5,518 nt of DNA, taken from the NCBI GenBank assembly GCA_016932895.1, contig JAFGCA010000037.1, positions 1-5,518 of the forward strand, read 5' to 3'. Shown piece after piece: positions 1-5,482 of the stretch. The position numbers and the translations under genes are program-made. The notes under the pieces are model-generated. The model ran no database searches. It had not been told where the DNA came from and was given only the letters and a program-made list of their open reading frames with translations. Each line of letters opens with the position of its first letter. The stretch's first letter is position 1. The stretch comes from Sedimentisphaerales bacterium (GTDB taxonomy: Bacteria > Planctomycetota > Phycisphaerae > Sedimentisphaerales > SG8-4).

Positions 1-867
1 ATCCTCGTCGATGGCACCGTCCCCGGCGCCGAAGCCTTCAGCGTCGAGTACAACGCCGACACGACGGTGGAGTACCACTCCCCGGTTACCGGCGCCGCCA
101 CGTTCAACTACTCCAATATGGCCGACACCGACCAGTTGCTGGCCGAACGGCTCACCTACGCGGCGACAAAGGGCAAGAGACCCAGCAACTGTGCCACGGT
201 GGCCTTGAAACACGCCGCCTCCCAGTTGGGCAAGACCGTCTCCGAGGCGGTCCTGGCCAAGTTGGTTCGAGCGGATGGACAGACGACCCTGTACGATCTC
301 AAGCAGGCCGCACAAGGGCTCGGCCTCTACTGCCGCGCCGTCCAGACGGACATCAAGACCCTGGCGAACCTGCCTGGTTGTGTGGCGATCCTGCACCTGC
401 CCGGCAAAAACCATTTTGTGGTCCTCGACCACGTGGACGAACAGTACGCCTGGCTCGTCGATTTGTCCAGCAACAGGTTCTACTATCGCCTCAGCCTAGA
501 CACGTTGCCGATCGACTGGCCTCAGGGCACCGCGCTTCTGCTGTCAAGCCGATCCATCCAGGGGCCCTTCCGGGACATCGGCAACAGCGCACTGTCGTCC
601 ATCGTCGGGGCGGTGGATGGCTGGGCTTGTACCAAGGTTTTGCAGGAAGCCGCGTATTCAGAATGTATCCCCTTGCCCGGCGACTGTACCGGTTACCTCC
701 GAGTGTACCCTCTGCTGTATGGCTGCGAACCTGCGTCCAACGCATCGTGTACCGAATACCCACACGACCGATTGTATCTCCTGCCCTGTTATTGGGACCC
801 CGAAAGAGGGGCATGTCGCGCGGACGAGATGTATGTCTACCTCGCCAAGGCGTGCGATCCAGATTGA
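1..867 (+). CDS. C39-like cysteine peptidase domain protein with cysteine-rich tail (5' partial)
   Basis: The reading frame is open from the first base to TGA at 865-867, giving 288 residues; the true start is probably upstream. A GTG at 67 and an ATG at 118 are in frame but neither has a Shine-Dalgarno sequence, and the frame upstream of both reads as ordinary protein. Residues ~60-180 (from base 1) match the layout of a papain-like peptidase C39 domain: Cys64 in 'PSNCATVALK', His138 in 'KNHFVVLD', Asp154 in 'WLVDLSSNRF'. Such domains remove double-glycine leaders in bacteriocin ABC exporters, but no transporter part is visible here. The tail (residues ~195-288) has eight cysteines (210, 222, 229, 242, 250, 263, 272, 285), an even number that suits disulphides in an exported protein. 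The substrate is unknown, and a non-proteolytic C39-like role is possible. It lies upstream of a pilin-like gene on the same strand. Domain call fairly sure; function not. Confidence 0.72.
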   Translation: MLVDGTVPGAEAFSVEYNADTTVEYHSPVTGAATFNYSNMADTDQLLAERLTYAATKGKRPSNCATVALKHAASQLGKTVSEAVLAKLVRADGQTTLYDLKQAAQGLGLYCRAVQTDIKTLANLPGCVAILHLPGKNHFVVLDHVDEQYAWLVDLSSNRFYYRLSLDTLPIDWPQGTALLLSSRSIQGPFRDIGNSALSSIVGAVDGWACTKVLQEAAYSECIPLPGDCTGYLRVYPLLYGCEPASNASCTEYPHDRLYLLPCYWDPERGACRADEMYVYLAKACDPD

Positions 868-906
868 TACCAGGCGAGATCGAGCCTCAAGGCCATTGAA
901 CCCCAC

Positions 907-946
907 GGGGCGAACGAAGGAGTATTCCGATACCTTCGTTTGCCCC
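907..946 (+). terminator. Strong stem-loop after the peptidase gene (terminator-like or leader structure)
   Basis: Bases 907-920 pair with 933-946 over 14 positions, all Watson-Crick except one G-U (912/941). Within the 12-base loop, 923-925 can pair with 930-932 around TCCG, a UNCG-type tetraloop. It lies 39 bases after the peptidase stop and 55 before the pilin start. The downstream bases (GTTTGCTT) are only mildly T-rich, so it is not a textbook Rho-independent terminator. It could stop or stabilise the upstream transcript, or act as a leader structure for the pilin gene. Confidence 0.45.
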
Positions 947-992
947 GTTTGCTTGGAGACAGATGGATCGAGCCAGGCGAAATCGATATAAT

Positions 993-997
993 AAGGA
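993..997 (+). promoter_or_regulatory. Ribosome binding site of the pilin-like gene
   Basis: AAGGA ends three bases before the ATG at 1001. The spacing is short but it is the only Shine-Dalgarno-like match nearby, and the ATG places the GFTLIEL signal at residues 5-11, where prepilin signals belong. Confidence 0.5.
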
Positions 998-1000
998 CTA

Positions 1001-1804
1001 ATGAAATCGCGCGGCTTCACACTCATCGAGCTGATCGTCGTGATCTCCATCGTCGCGATGCTGCTGGCACTCTCGCTGCCCACATTGCGCAACGCCCGGG
1101 CCCAGGCAAAATCAACTCTCTGTCAGACCCACCTGAGGCAACTGCTGCTGGAGTTCCAGCAGTACACCCAGTCGGAGAACGGATTCCTTCCGTACGGCTT
1201 TGATTTCGCTCGGCGTCCTGCGCCGCCGGCCGGCTATGCCGGTGACCCCACGGTGGATCCGCCGATGTCATGGTGGTGGTTCGACTATCTCGAAGCGGTT
1301 TGCCGGAGTTCCCTGCGGGACTCAGAAATCGTCAAGTGCCCGTCGAAGCACCTCGACGCGCGCGACCTGGCCCGAGACTTCCTCTGCGGCAACTACGGTG
1401 TCAATCGTTCCCTGTGCCGAAGCAAGAGTGACCTGAAACCGTATGACCCGGTGTTCACGGGACGCTCTGTGTCCGCCACCAACCTCCGTCACCCCGCAGA
1501 GACGCTGCTCGTCGTCGACAGCGGATACACGCTGATCTGCTGGTGGCACGCCGCCGACGAAGTCCCCGTCGACCTCGGCCTCCAGATGACAGGCAAAGCC
1601 TACGTTCCCGGCCTCGGCATCAACAAGAGCCGCTCATTGCAGGGTGGACAAGAGGACGACGCCATCAATGGACGCCATCCGGGCAAGACGGTCAACATTG
1701 GCTTCGTCGACGGACACGTGGGACGGGAGAAAGCTGACAATCTGCTCGTGAGGAAGATCGGCGAAGACAACTACGCCAACCAGACGCCTCTTTGGGACCC
1801 TTAG
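1001..1804 (+). CDS. Prepilin-type N-terminal cleavage/methylation domain protein with H-X9-DG-like C-terminus
   Basis: A complete 267-residue pseudopilin-like protein. Residues 1-11 (MKSRGFTLIEL) are a type III signal: prepilin peptidase should cut after Gly5 and methylate Phe6, with Glu10 as the conserved Glu at +5. Residues 6-27 form the hydrophobic helix that anchors the protein in the inner membrane or packs in a pseudopilus. The soluble part has the layout of the planctomycete-expanded family related to DUF1559: 'KCPS' at 112-115, 'NYGVN' at 131-135, 'LRHPAETLLVVDS' around 162-174, and 'RHPGKTVNIGFVDGHV' at 225-240. The spacer between His226 and Asp237-Gly238 is ten residues rather than the family's nominal nine. 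Members are thought to be exported by type II secretion or type IV pilus machinery, but individual roles are mostly unknown. No assembly genes are in view. It ends 17 bp from the convergent anti-sigma-like gene. Family assignment is firm; specific function is not. Confidence 0.9.
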   Translation: MKSRGFTLIELIVVISIVAMLLALSLPTLRNARAQAKSTLCQTHLRQLLLEFQQYTQSENGFLPYGFDFARRPAPPAGYAGDPTVDPPMSWWWFDYLEAVCRSSLRDSEIVKCPSKHLDARDLARDFLCGNYGVNRSLCRSKSDLKPYDPVFTGRSVSATNLRHPAETLLVVDSGYTLICWWHAADEVPVDLGLQMTGKAYVPGLGINKSRSLQGGQEDDAINGRHPGKTVNIGFVDGHVGREKADNLLVRKIGEDNYANQTPLWDP

Positions 1805-1821
1805 GCGGCTCTGGTCTGAGA

Positions 1822-3477
1822 CTAAGGCAAAGCCGACAGGCTGCGGATGTGCTCTGCGACTTCGCTGGGATTGGGATACGTGAAGAGCCTGGTCTCGTCC
1901 AGCTCGAACGGTCCCTCTGTCCCCATCCTGGAAAATAGCTCGATCTTCCGAGGCCGTTTCGTCACAGGGTCCAACGATATCTTCCGCCGGTACATAATCG
2001 GGGCTCCCGGCGCCTTCATGGTCTCCCAGGCGACTTCATAGACCTCGCTTCCGTCACTATCCACGGAAGCATCAGCACCAACGACCGGCTTCAGTGTCGC
2101 GCGCGGCGGAGCGAAGTCGTACAGCCCACCCACCGACCGCGTGATACCGTTGAACTCTTCATTGTCGAGCGCAACCCATCCGGCACTGCCCGCGCTGAGC
2201 CGGAGGTCAAGCTTGCGGCGTTTCTTCAGATCGTACACGACGTGCGTCGCCGGATTCTTCCATACGACCGTCGCGCCGGAAACCCACACGTCTGTCGTGG
2301 GTTCGGTCTGGACTGAATGGATCGTCTCGACGTGCACGGCCGCAGCGCTGGCAAATATCTCACTGACCTGGCGGACTTTCAGACCCGACGCCGAGCGCGT
2401 GGTCGCCCAGAAGACAACGGCCAGGGGAATCATGGCTGCGGTCAGAAACGCCGTCTTGAGGAACGGCCTGAGCACCCGATTGGACGTGGTCCGCCGCAGA
2501 GCGGCCCCTACGCCACTTGCAGCCGAGACGGCGCCTGCGACCGGCTCGGAATCGAGGCCGGAAACCTCAACACCTACCGAATGTCCCTCATACAAGCCCT
2601 CGCCCGGCTCGGGGGTTTCCCCGGCGACGGGTCCCGTGGTGTACACCGTAACCACCGGCGAGTCGGGGCGCTCGATGACGCCATAGACGGCGCGGTGCAG
2701 GGCTTGGAGCTTCTCCAGGCACTGCGGACAGGATCGCAGGTGCATGCCAATGTCCTCCTGCGCCTCGCTCCCGACAGCGCGTCCATACGGGACCGCATAA
2801 TCGAACAGGTCGGCCATCGCTATATCCCGGCCGCAGCCCCCTCTCGTTCCCGAGCCCTCGCGGCGCCGCCGGTCAAGTCGTTCCTGGCGGTACTCGTAGA
2901 CCGCGTCGCGACAGGTCCGGCAGACACACAGGTGCCTCGAAGCCTCCGCCCCAAGGCCTTCCAGTGACACGGCCCCGAGAATCGCCGCCGTCGACCGGCC
3001 CTCCTGGCAGGTCCGAGAATCGCCGGCGATACTGTCCTCATAGAGCCGACTGAGCCTGATCAGTTGCTCGTCGTCAAGGGCAAGGCCCTTGAGCACCGCC
3101 AGATCGCCGATACACTCGGCGCAATGATCGACGTGGACCGTCACCGGTGTCGGGATTCTTATGCGCAACGAAGGCAATAGGACAGTCGGAAGCAGCGGCT
3201 TGGCCTGCGCGCAACCAAGCTGGTCGCCGACGTGCTCAAAATGACGCTGTAATTCGGCAACTACACCGTTATCGGCCTCAAGCCCACAGGGCCCGCTCTG
3301 CCCTTCCGCCTCGGCCAGCAGTTCCCCCAGACGCTCGATCTGCCCACGACAATGCTCGCACAACGTGATATGGTCGGTCACAGATCTCGGAAGGGACGGG
3401 TCGCCTGGATCGAGGAGGAAGTCGTGATAATACGCCGCCGCATCCTCGCAAGCGCGATTTCCGTCAGAAGCCGCCAT
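1822..3477 (-). CDS. Four-finger transmembrane anti-sigma-like protein with LolA/RseB-like C-terminal region
   Basis: A 551-residue protein. The N-terminal ~260 residues carry four HxxxCxxC motifs: H36/C40/C43, H115/C119/C122, H182/C186/C189 and H246/C250/C253. Each has a cysteine upstream (C10, C89, C157, C215; 25, 25, 24 and 30 residues before the His), the ligand pattern of the zinc-binding anti-sigma (ZAS, zf-HC2) fold. Residues ~271-335 form a Pro/Gly/Glu-rich linker, and ~340-358 (TAFLTAAMIPLAVVFWA core) a single membrane helix. Residues ~360-551 are probably extracytoplasmic and strand-rich; 'DPVTKRPRKIELFS' near the end resembles LolA/RseB-type lipoprotein-binding folds, a tentative reading. 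Expected role: hold the sigma factor encoded just upstream and release it on an envelope signal. ATG 3477 is chosen because GAGGGA lies five bases upstream; the nearby ATG at 3481 is out of frame and soon stops. Most ZAS proteins have one finger, so four is unusual. Anti-sigma function is inferred from motif and neighbour. Confidence 0.8.
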   Translation of the reverse strand: MAASDGNRACEDAAAYYHDFLLDPGDPSLPRSVTDHITLCEHCRGQIERLGELLAEAEGQSGPCGLEADNGVVAELQRHFEHVGDQLGCAQAKPLLPTVLLPSLRIRIPTPVTVHVDHCAECIGDLAVLKGLALDDEQLIRLSRLYEDSIAGDSRTCQEGRSTAAILGAVSLEGLGAEASRHLCVCRTCRDAVYEYRQERLDRRRREGSGTRGGCGRDIAMADLFDYAVPYGRAVGSEAQEDIGMHLRSCPQCLEKLQALHRAVYGVIERPDSPVVTVYTTGPVAGETPEPGEGLYEGHSVGVEVSGLDSEPVAGAVSAASGVGAALRRTTSNRVLRPFLKTAFLTAAMIPLAVVFWATTRSASGLKVRQVSEIFASAAAVHVETIHSVQTEPTTDVWVSGATVVWKNPATHVVYDLKKRRKLDLRLSAGSAGWVALDNEEFNGITRSVGGLYDFAPPRATLKPVVGADASVDSDGSEVYEVAWETMKAPGAPIMYRRKISLDPVTKRPRKIELFSRMGTEGPFELDETRLFTYPNPSEVAEHIRSLSALP

Positions 3478-3482
3478 CCATA

Positions 3483-3488
3483 TCCCTC
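3483..3488 (-). promoter_or_regulatory. Ribosome binding site of the anti-sigma-like gene, overlapping the sigma stop codon
   Basis: On the minus strand GAGGGA spans 3488-3483, five bases before ATG 3477, and overlaps the sigma gene's TGA (3489-3487). The overlap suggests translational coupling, so the two proteins would be made in linked amounts, as is common for sigma/anti-sigma pairs. Confidence 0.7.
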
Positions 3489-4092
3489 ATTCAATCACCA
3501 AAATCTGCCGCAGTCGCCTCAAGCCTGCGGAAAGATACCGACTGACAGTCCGTCTGTCCACGCCCATCCGGGCGGCAATGTCAGCGACGCTGCAATTGTC
3601 TCGAAATCGCAGCATGATCGCCTCTGCCTCTCGGTGGCGCAACTGTCGCGTCAGATATCTGAACGCCGAAGCTCTCTCATCACCTAATACTATGGCGTCT
3701 GTCGGCGTCCGATTGTTGATGGAAATCCGGATTTCTTCTGCATGTTTCTCTAAGAATTCCTGCTGCCTGGTCTGTCGGCGCAAGGAATCGAGGACATCGT
3801 TGCGGATGGCCCGGTACAGGTAGCTCCTGACGTTTTGGACGTCTGAGGGCACCGGCTTACGGATCAGGGAGAGGAAAAACTGCTGGTAGAGATCATCTTC
3901 GCGGAATCTACTCTTGGCCTGAAAGCGGATTACCGCGCGTATGAAGGTCCCGTGCGCGGCAAAAACTTCCGCCGCCGCACTGACCGCTTCTTTGCCTATC
4001 CGGCCGTGTTTACGATGCCGCGCCAAGGTGCATACTCCAACCAACTCTGCCGCAAGAAGGCCGGATGCCCTCCAACCGAACCACTTCACCAC
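3487..4092 (-). CDS. ECF-type RNA polymerase sigma factor
   Basis: A 201-residue two-domain sigma-70-family protein of ECF type. Region 2 covers ~43-107, with 'FREDDLYQQFFLSLI' (63-77) and 'NVRSYLYRAIRNDVLDSLRRQ' (87-107), the usual core-binding and -10-recognition helices. A linker (~108-142) leads to region 4 (~143-198), where 'SVADIAARMGVDRRTVSRYLSAGLRRLR' is the helix-turn-helix for -35 recognition. It directs RNA polymerase to a specific promoter set. The start is uncertain: GTG at 4092 is followed by a second GTG at 4089. AAAGGG lies 12 bases before the first, which is rather far, and AAGAAGG is too close. There is no in-frame ATG before residue 160. The ~40 residues before region 2 (WFGWRASGLLAAELVGV...) are longer than usual for this class and may be partly untranslated. 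The anti-sigma-like gene follows after 9 nt, so the two are surely co-transcribed. Confidence 0.85.
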   Translation of the reverse strand: MVKWFGWRASGLLAAELVGVCTLARHRKHGRIGKEAVSAAAEVFAAHGTFIRAVIRFQAKSRFREDDLYQQFFLSLIRKPVPSDVQNVRSYLYRAIRNDVLDSLRRQTRQQEFLEKHAEEIRISINNRTPTDAIVLGDERASAFRYLTRQLRHREAEAIMLRFRDNCSVADIAARMGVDRRTVSRYLSAGLRRLRQILVIE

Positions 4093-4115
4093 CTTCTTGG
4101 AGCGCCCTTTGTCAT

Positions 4116-4143
4116 ATTATAGCACGTTGCCGAACAAATGCAA
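4116..4143 (-). promoter_or_regulatory. Sigma-A-like promoter for the sigma/anti-sigma pair
   Basis: Minus strand: a perfect TATAAT at 4121-4116 with TTGCAT at 4143-4138, 16 bp apart. Transcription would begin near 4109, giving a leader of about 17 nt before GTG 4092, with AAAGGG (4110-4105) at its 5' end. The -35 match is only three of six. The promoter suggests basal housekeeping transcription; an ECF-type autoregulated promoter was not recognised. Confidence 0.45.
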
Positions 4144-4362
4144 CCCTTCGAGGGCCTTATTCCGCCTACCTTGCACACCTACCCTATCTCTCCGGGCGTC
4201 ATCCGGGTCGAGAAGCGACCCCCCCAAGGCGTCTGAGGGGCCTTGGGCACACCCGGCCGGCCCGCGGCAATCCCCCGAGCTTGCCATTAACATCGGCAAA
4301 ATCCGGTCTTTCTCCACACAGTTCGCAGAAAGAGTCTGACAATGGCCGCTCCGGCAGCACAT
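4117..4362 (-). CDS. Possible small cysteine-rich protein (doubtful)
   Basis: An 81-residue frame from ATG 4362 with a well-placed AAGGA four bases upstream. The first 38 residues hold six cysteines (MCCRSGHCQTL..., then C15, C32 and C38), and the rest is Arg/Gly/Asp-rich with no recognised domain. Its TAA (4119-4117) sits inside the TATAAT of the sigma promoter. A second frame beginning with GTG a few bases on (about 4358) encodes 'FCELCGERPDF', also CxxC-bearing, so chance or a decayed zinc-ribbon gene with a frameshift is just as possible. Codon third positions do not clearly favour either frame. Listed because it is the only candidate gene in a 442-bp gap. Confidence 0.18.
   Translation of the reverse strand: MCCRSGHCQTLSANCVEKDRILPMLMASSGDCRGPAGCAQGPSDALGGSLLDPDDARRDRVGVQGRRNKALEGLHLFGNVL
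4203..4256. repeat. Adjacent stem-loops in the sigma-transposase gap
   Basis: Two hairpins one base apart: 4205-4210 pairs with 4216-4221 (GGGTCG/CGACCC, 5-base loop), and 4223-4230 pairs with 4240-4247 (CCCAAGGC/GCCTTGGG, 9-base loop). An alternative outer stem, 4203-4208 with 4251-4256 (CCGGGT/ACCCGG), would enclose the second and break the first. There is no T-run on either strand, so these are not ordinary terminators. They lie upstream of the sigma promoter rather than in its leader. Confidence 0.4.
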
Positions 4363-4367
4363 AATTT

Positions 4368-4398
4368 CCTTAGGCCCGCCAAAAGCGTGGGCCGAAGG
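4368..4398. repeat. Imperfect stem-loop near the transposase 3' side
   Basis: Bases 4368-4371 pair with 4395-4398, then after one A/G mismatch 4373-4379 pair with 4387-4393 (one G-U at 4378/4388). The loop is seven bases. It lies ten bases from the perfect palindrome at 4408-4427, so the two form a hairpin pair. Confidence 0.35.
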
Positions 4399-4407
4399 AC
4401 CCTGGCT

Positions 4408-4427
4408 CATCCCAGACGTCTGGGATG
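4408..4427. repeat. Perfect 20-bp palindrome
   Basis: CATCCCAGACGTCTGGGATG reads identically on both strands, centred between 4417 and 4418. It could be a dimeric regulator's operator or a hairpin with an 8-bp stem and ACGT loop. It lies 108 bp beyond the transposase stop. No T-run follows on either strand, which argues against a terminator. Confidence 0.45.
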
Positions 4428-4510
4428 GTTACGCCGTCAGAGCCGGGTACGAATCTTCGGGTGCATCGGTCATTCTTCTGCGTAAGAGCGGCAGATGGTT
4501 TGTCATGGTA

Positions 4511-4534
4511 TGGGGTCACATCTCGAATTAGGAC
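4511..4534 (-). repeat. Possible end element immediately 3' of the transposase gene
   Basis: Directly after the transposase stop the minus strand reads through TAATTCGAGATGTGACCCCA. From memory, a related phrase of the type AATTCAAGACCTGACCCC is often seen beside Y1/RAYT-type transposase genes in environmental genomes; the match here is partial. No second copy was found in the window. Confidence 0.3.
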
Positions 4535-5482
4535 TTATTCTGTGATGGCTTCCAGCGCCCGGCGGAACTTGCGATCCGTCTGCACGCGTCGTTCGGTCCG
4601 GCGGCAGGCTCGGGAGACGGCACCGTAGCCCACGCCGAAATGCGGTGCGATCTGGCCCAAACGAAGACGTCCGTCGCGCCACAGTAGGTACATCAGTACG
4701 TCGCGGTCAGGCCGCTCGCGGTGGCGGACCGGCCGCAACAGTTCCTCCAAGTCCGGACCGGCGATCCCCAACCGGTCCGCGTATGCCGCCAGACGCTCTG
4801 CGACGGTGCCATGCGCGTGCAACGCCCGCCATTGCGGTTTCTCCGGATCTCGTTCTCCTCGCAGCCGCCGGCGCAGGTCCTCCACGATTTCCGCACTGCC
4901 CAGCACCAGTCCGTAATGCAACTCGCTCAGCAGGTCGTCCCGTTCTTCGTCATATCGGGCCACAGCCTCGCGGAAGCGCCGCCCGTCCAGGTCGAATTGC
5001 CCGTAGACCAGCCGTCGGTCGAACCACGCCGGACCGCCCCGGGCGTACGCCAGCGCCCGATAACTGCTCCACGGGTAGTCCGCCAGCCGTTTGACCAGCC
5101 GCGCCCGGAGCGGGTTGCGGTGCAGGTACAGCAACAGACGGTATAGATATGCGTCTTCGGCGACAAAGAAACTCTTGAACCGGCCCTGGAACAGGTGGCC
5201 GCTGCGTTCGTGGCGCGCGTTGTGCCAGGTGCTGTACGAAACACCCAACCACTGCATCGCGGCCGAGAGATTGGCCTGGCGGGTGCGGACCAGCAGGTGG
5301 TAGTGATTGCCCATCAGCACGTAGGCGTACACGCCCAGCGAGAATCGCTGCGCGCAGCGCCCGAGCCGCACCAAGAAGCCTTCGCAGTCCCGCGCGTCGC
5401 GGAAGACCGCCCGCCGCTCGTTGCCCCGGTTCAGCACGTGATAGAACGTGTCTTCCTGATCGATCCGCAAAGGTCGCGCCAT
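4535..5482 (-). CDS. REP-associated tyrosine transposase (RAYT, Y1/HUH family)
   Basis: An intact 315-residue protein. It opens with MARPLRIDQEDTFYHVLNRG, typical of this family, which supports ATG 5482 although no clear Shine-Dalgarno precedes it. The Y1 nuclease domain covers ~1-145: His60-Tyr-His62 in 'MGNHYHLLV' is the metal-binding HUH motif, 'GHLFQGRFKSF' lies at 95-105, and Tyr119 in 'LLYLHRNPLRA' is the likely nucleophile by analogy with E. coli RayT Tyr115. 'YPWSSYRAL' (136-144) closes the domain. Residues ~150-260 are charged and not recognised. Residues ~261-313 resemble a DnaA domain IV helix-turn-helix ('RLRLGQIAPHFGVGYGAVSRACRRTERRV'). RAYTs nick single-stranded DNA at REP palindromes and are usually single-copy rather than freely jumping. 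No partner TnpB or inverted repeats of an IS are visible. All key residues are present, so activity is plausible. Confidence 0.9.
   Translation of the reverse strand: MARPLRIDQEDTFYHVLNRGNERRAVFRDARDCEGFLVRLGRCAQRFSLGVYAYVLMGNHYHLLVRTRQANLSAAMQWLGVSYSTWHNARHERSGHLFQGRFKSFFVAEDAYLYRLLLYLHRNPLRARLVKRLADYPWSSYRALAYARGGPAWFDRRLVYGQFDLDGRRFREAVARYDEERDDLLSELHYGLVLGSAEIVEDLRRRLRGERDPEKPQWRALHAHGTVAERLAAYADRLGIAGPDLEELLRPVRHRERPDRDVLMYLLWRDGRLRLGQIAPHFGVGYGAVSRACRRTERRVQTDRKFRRALEAITE

Noticed and set aside
67..69. GTG as the start of the peptidase gene
   Set aside because: No Shine-Dalgarno, and the same frame stays open and protein-like to the window edge, so the gene is better treated as 5' partial.
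987..992. Perfect TATAAT just before the pilin gene as its promoter
   Set aside because: Transcription would start at about the ATG and exclude the AAGGA; the bases 17 upstream match a -35 box poorly. It is probably incidental AT-rich leader sequence.
1805..1821. Bidirectional terminator between the convergent pilin and anti-sigma-like genes
   Set aside because: Only a 5-bp stem (1806-1810/1831-1835) with a 20-base loop and no T-tract could be found.
2141..2967. Long plus-strand open frames opposite the anti-sigma-like gene
   Set aside because: They are Arg/Pro/Thr-rich with no recognisable domain; the minus-strand frame has clear motifs, a ribosome binding site and a sigma-factor neighbour.
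4093..4534. tRNA, small RNA or CRISPR array in the gap
   Set aside because: No cloverleaf with a T-arm and acceptor pairing, and no regularly spaced repeats were found on either strand.
4645..5146. Plus-strand open frames opposite the transposase
   Set aside because: Low-complexity Arg/Pro/Ala translations typical of antisense shadows in GC-rich genes; the minus strand encodes a clear HUH nuclease.
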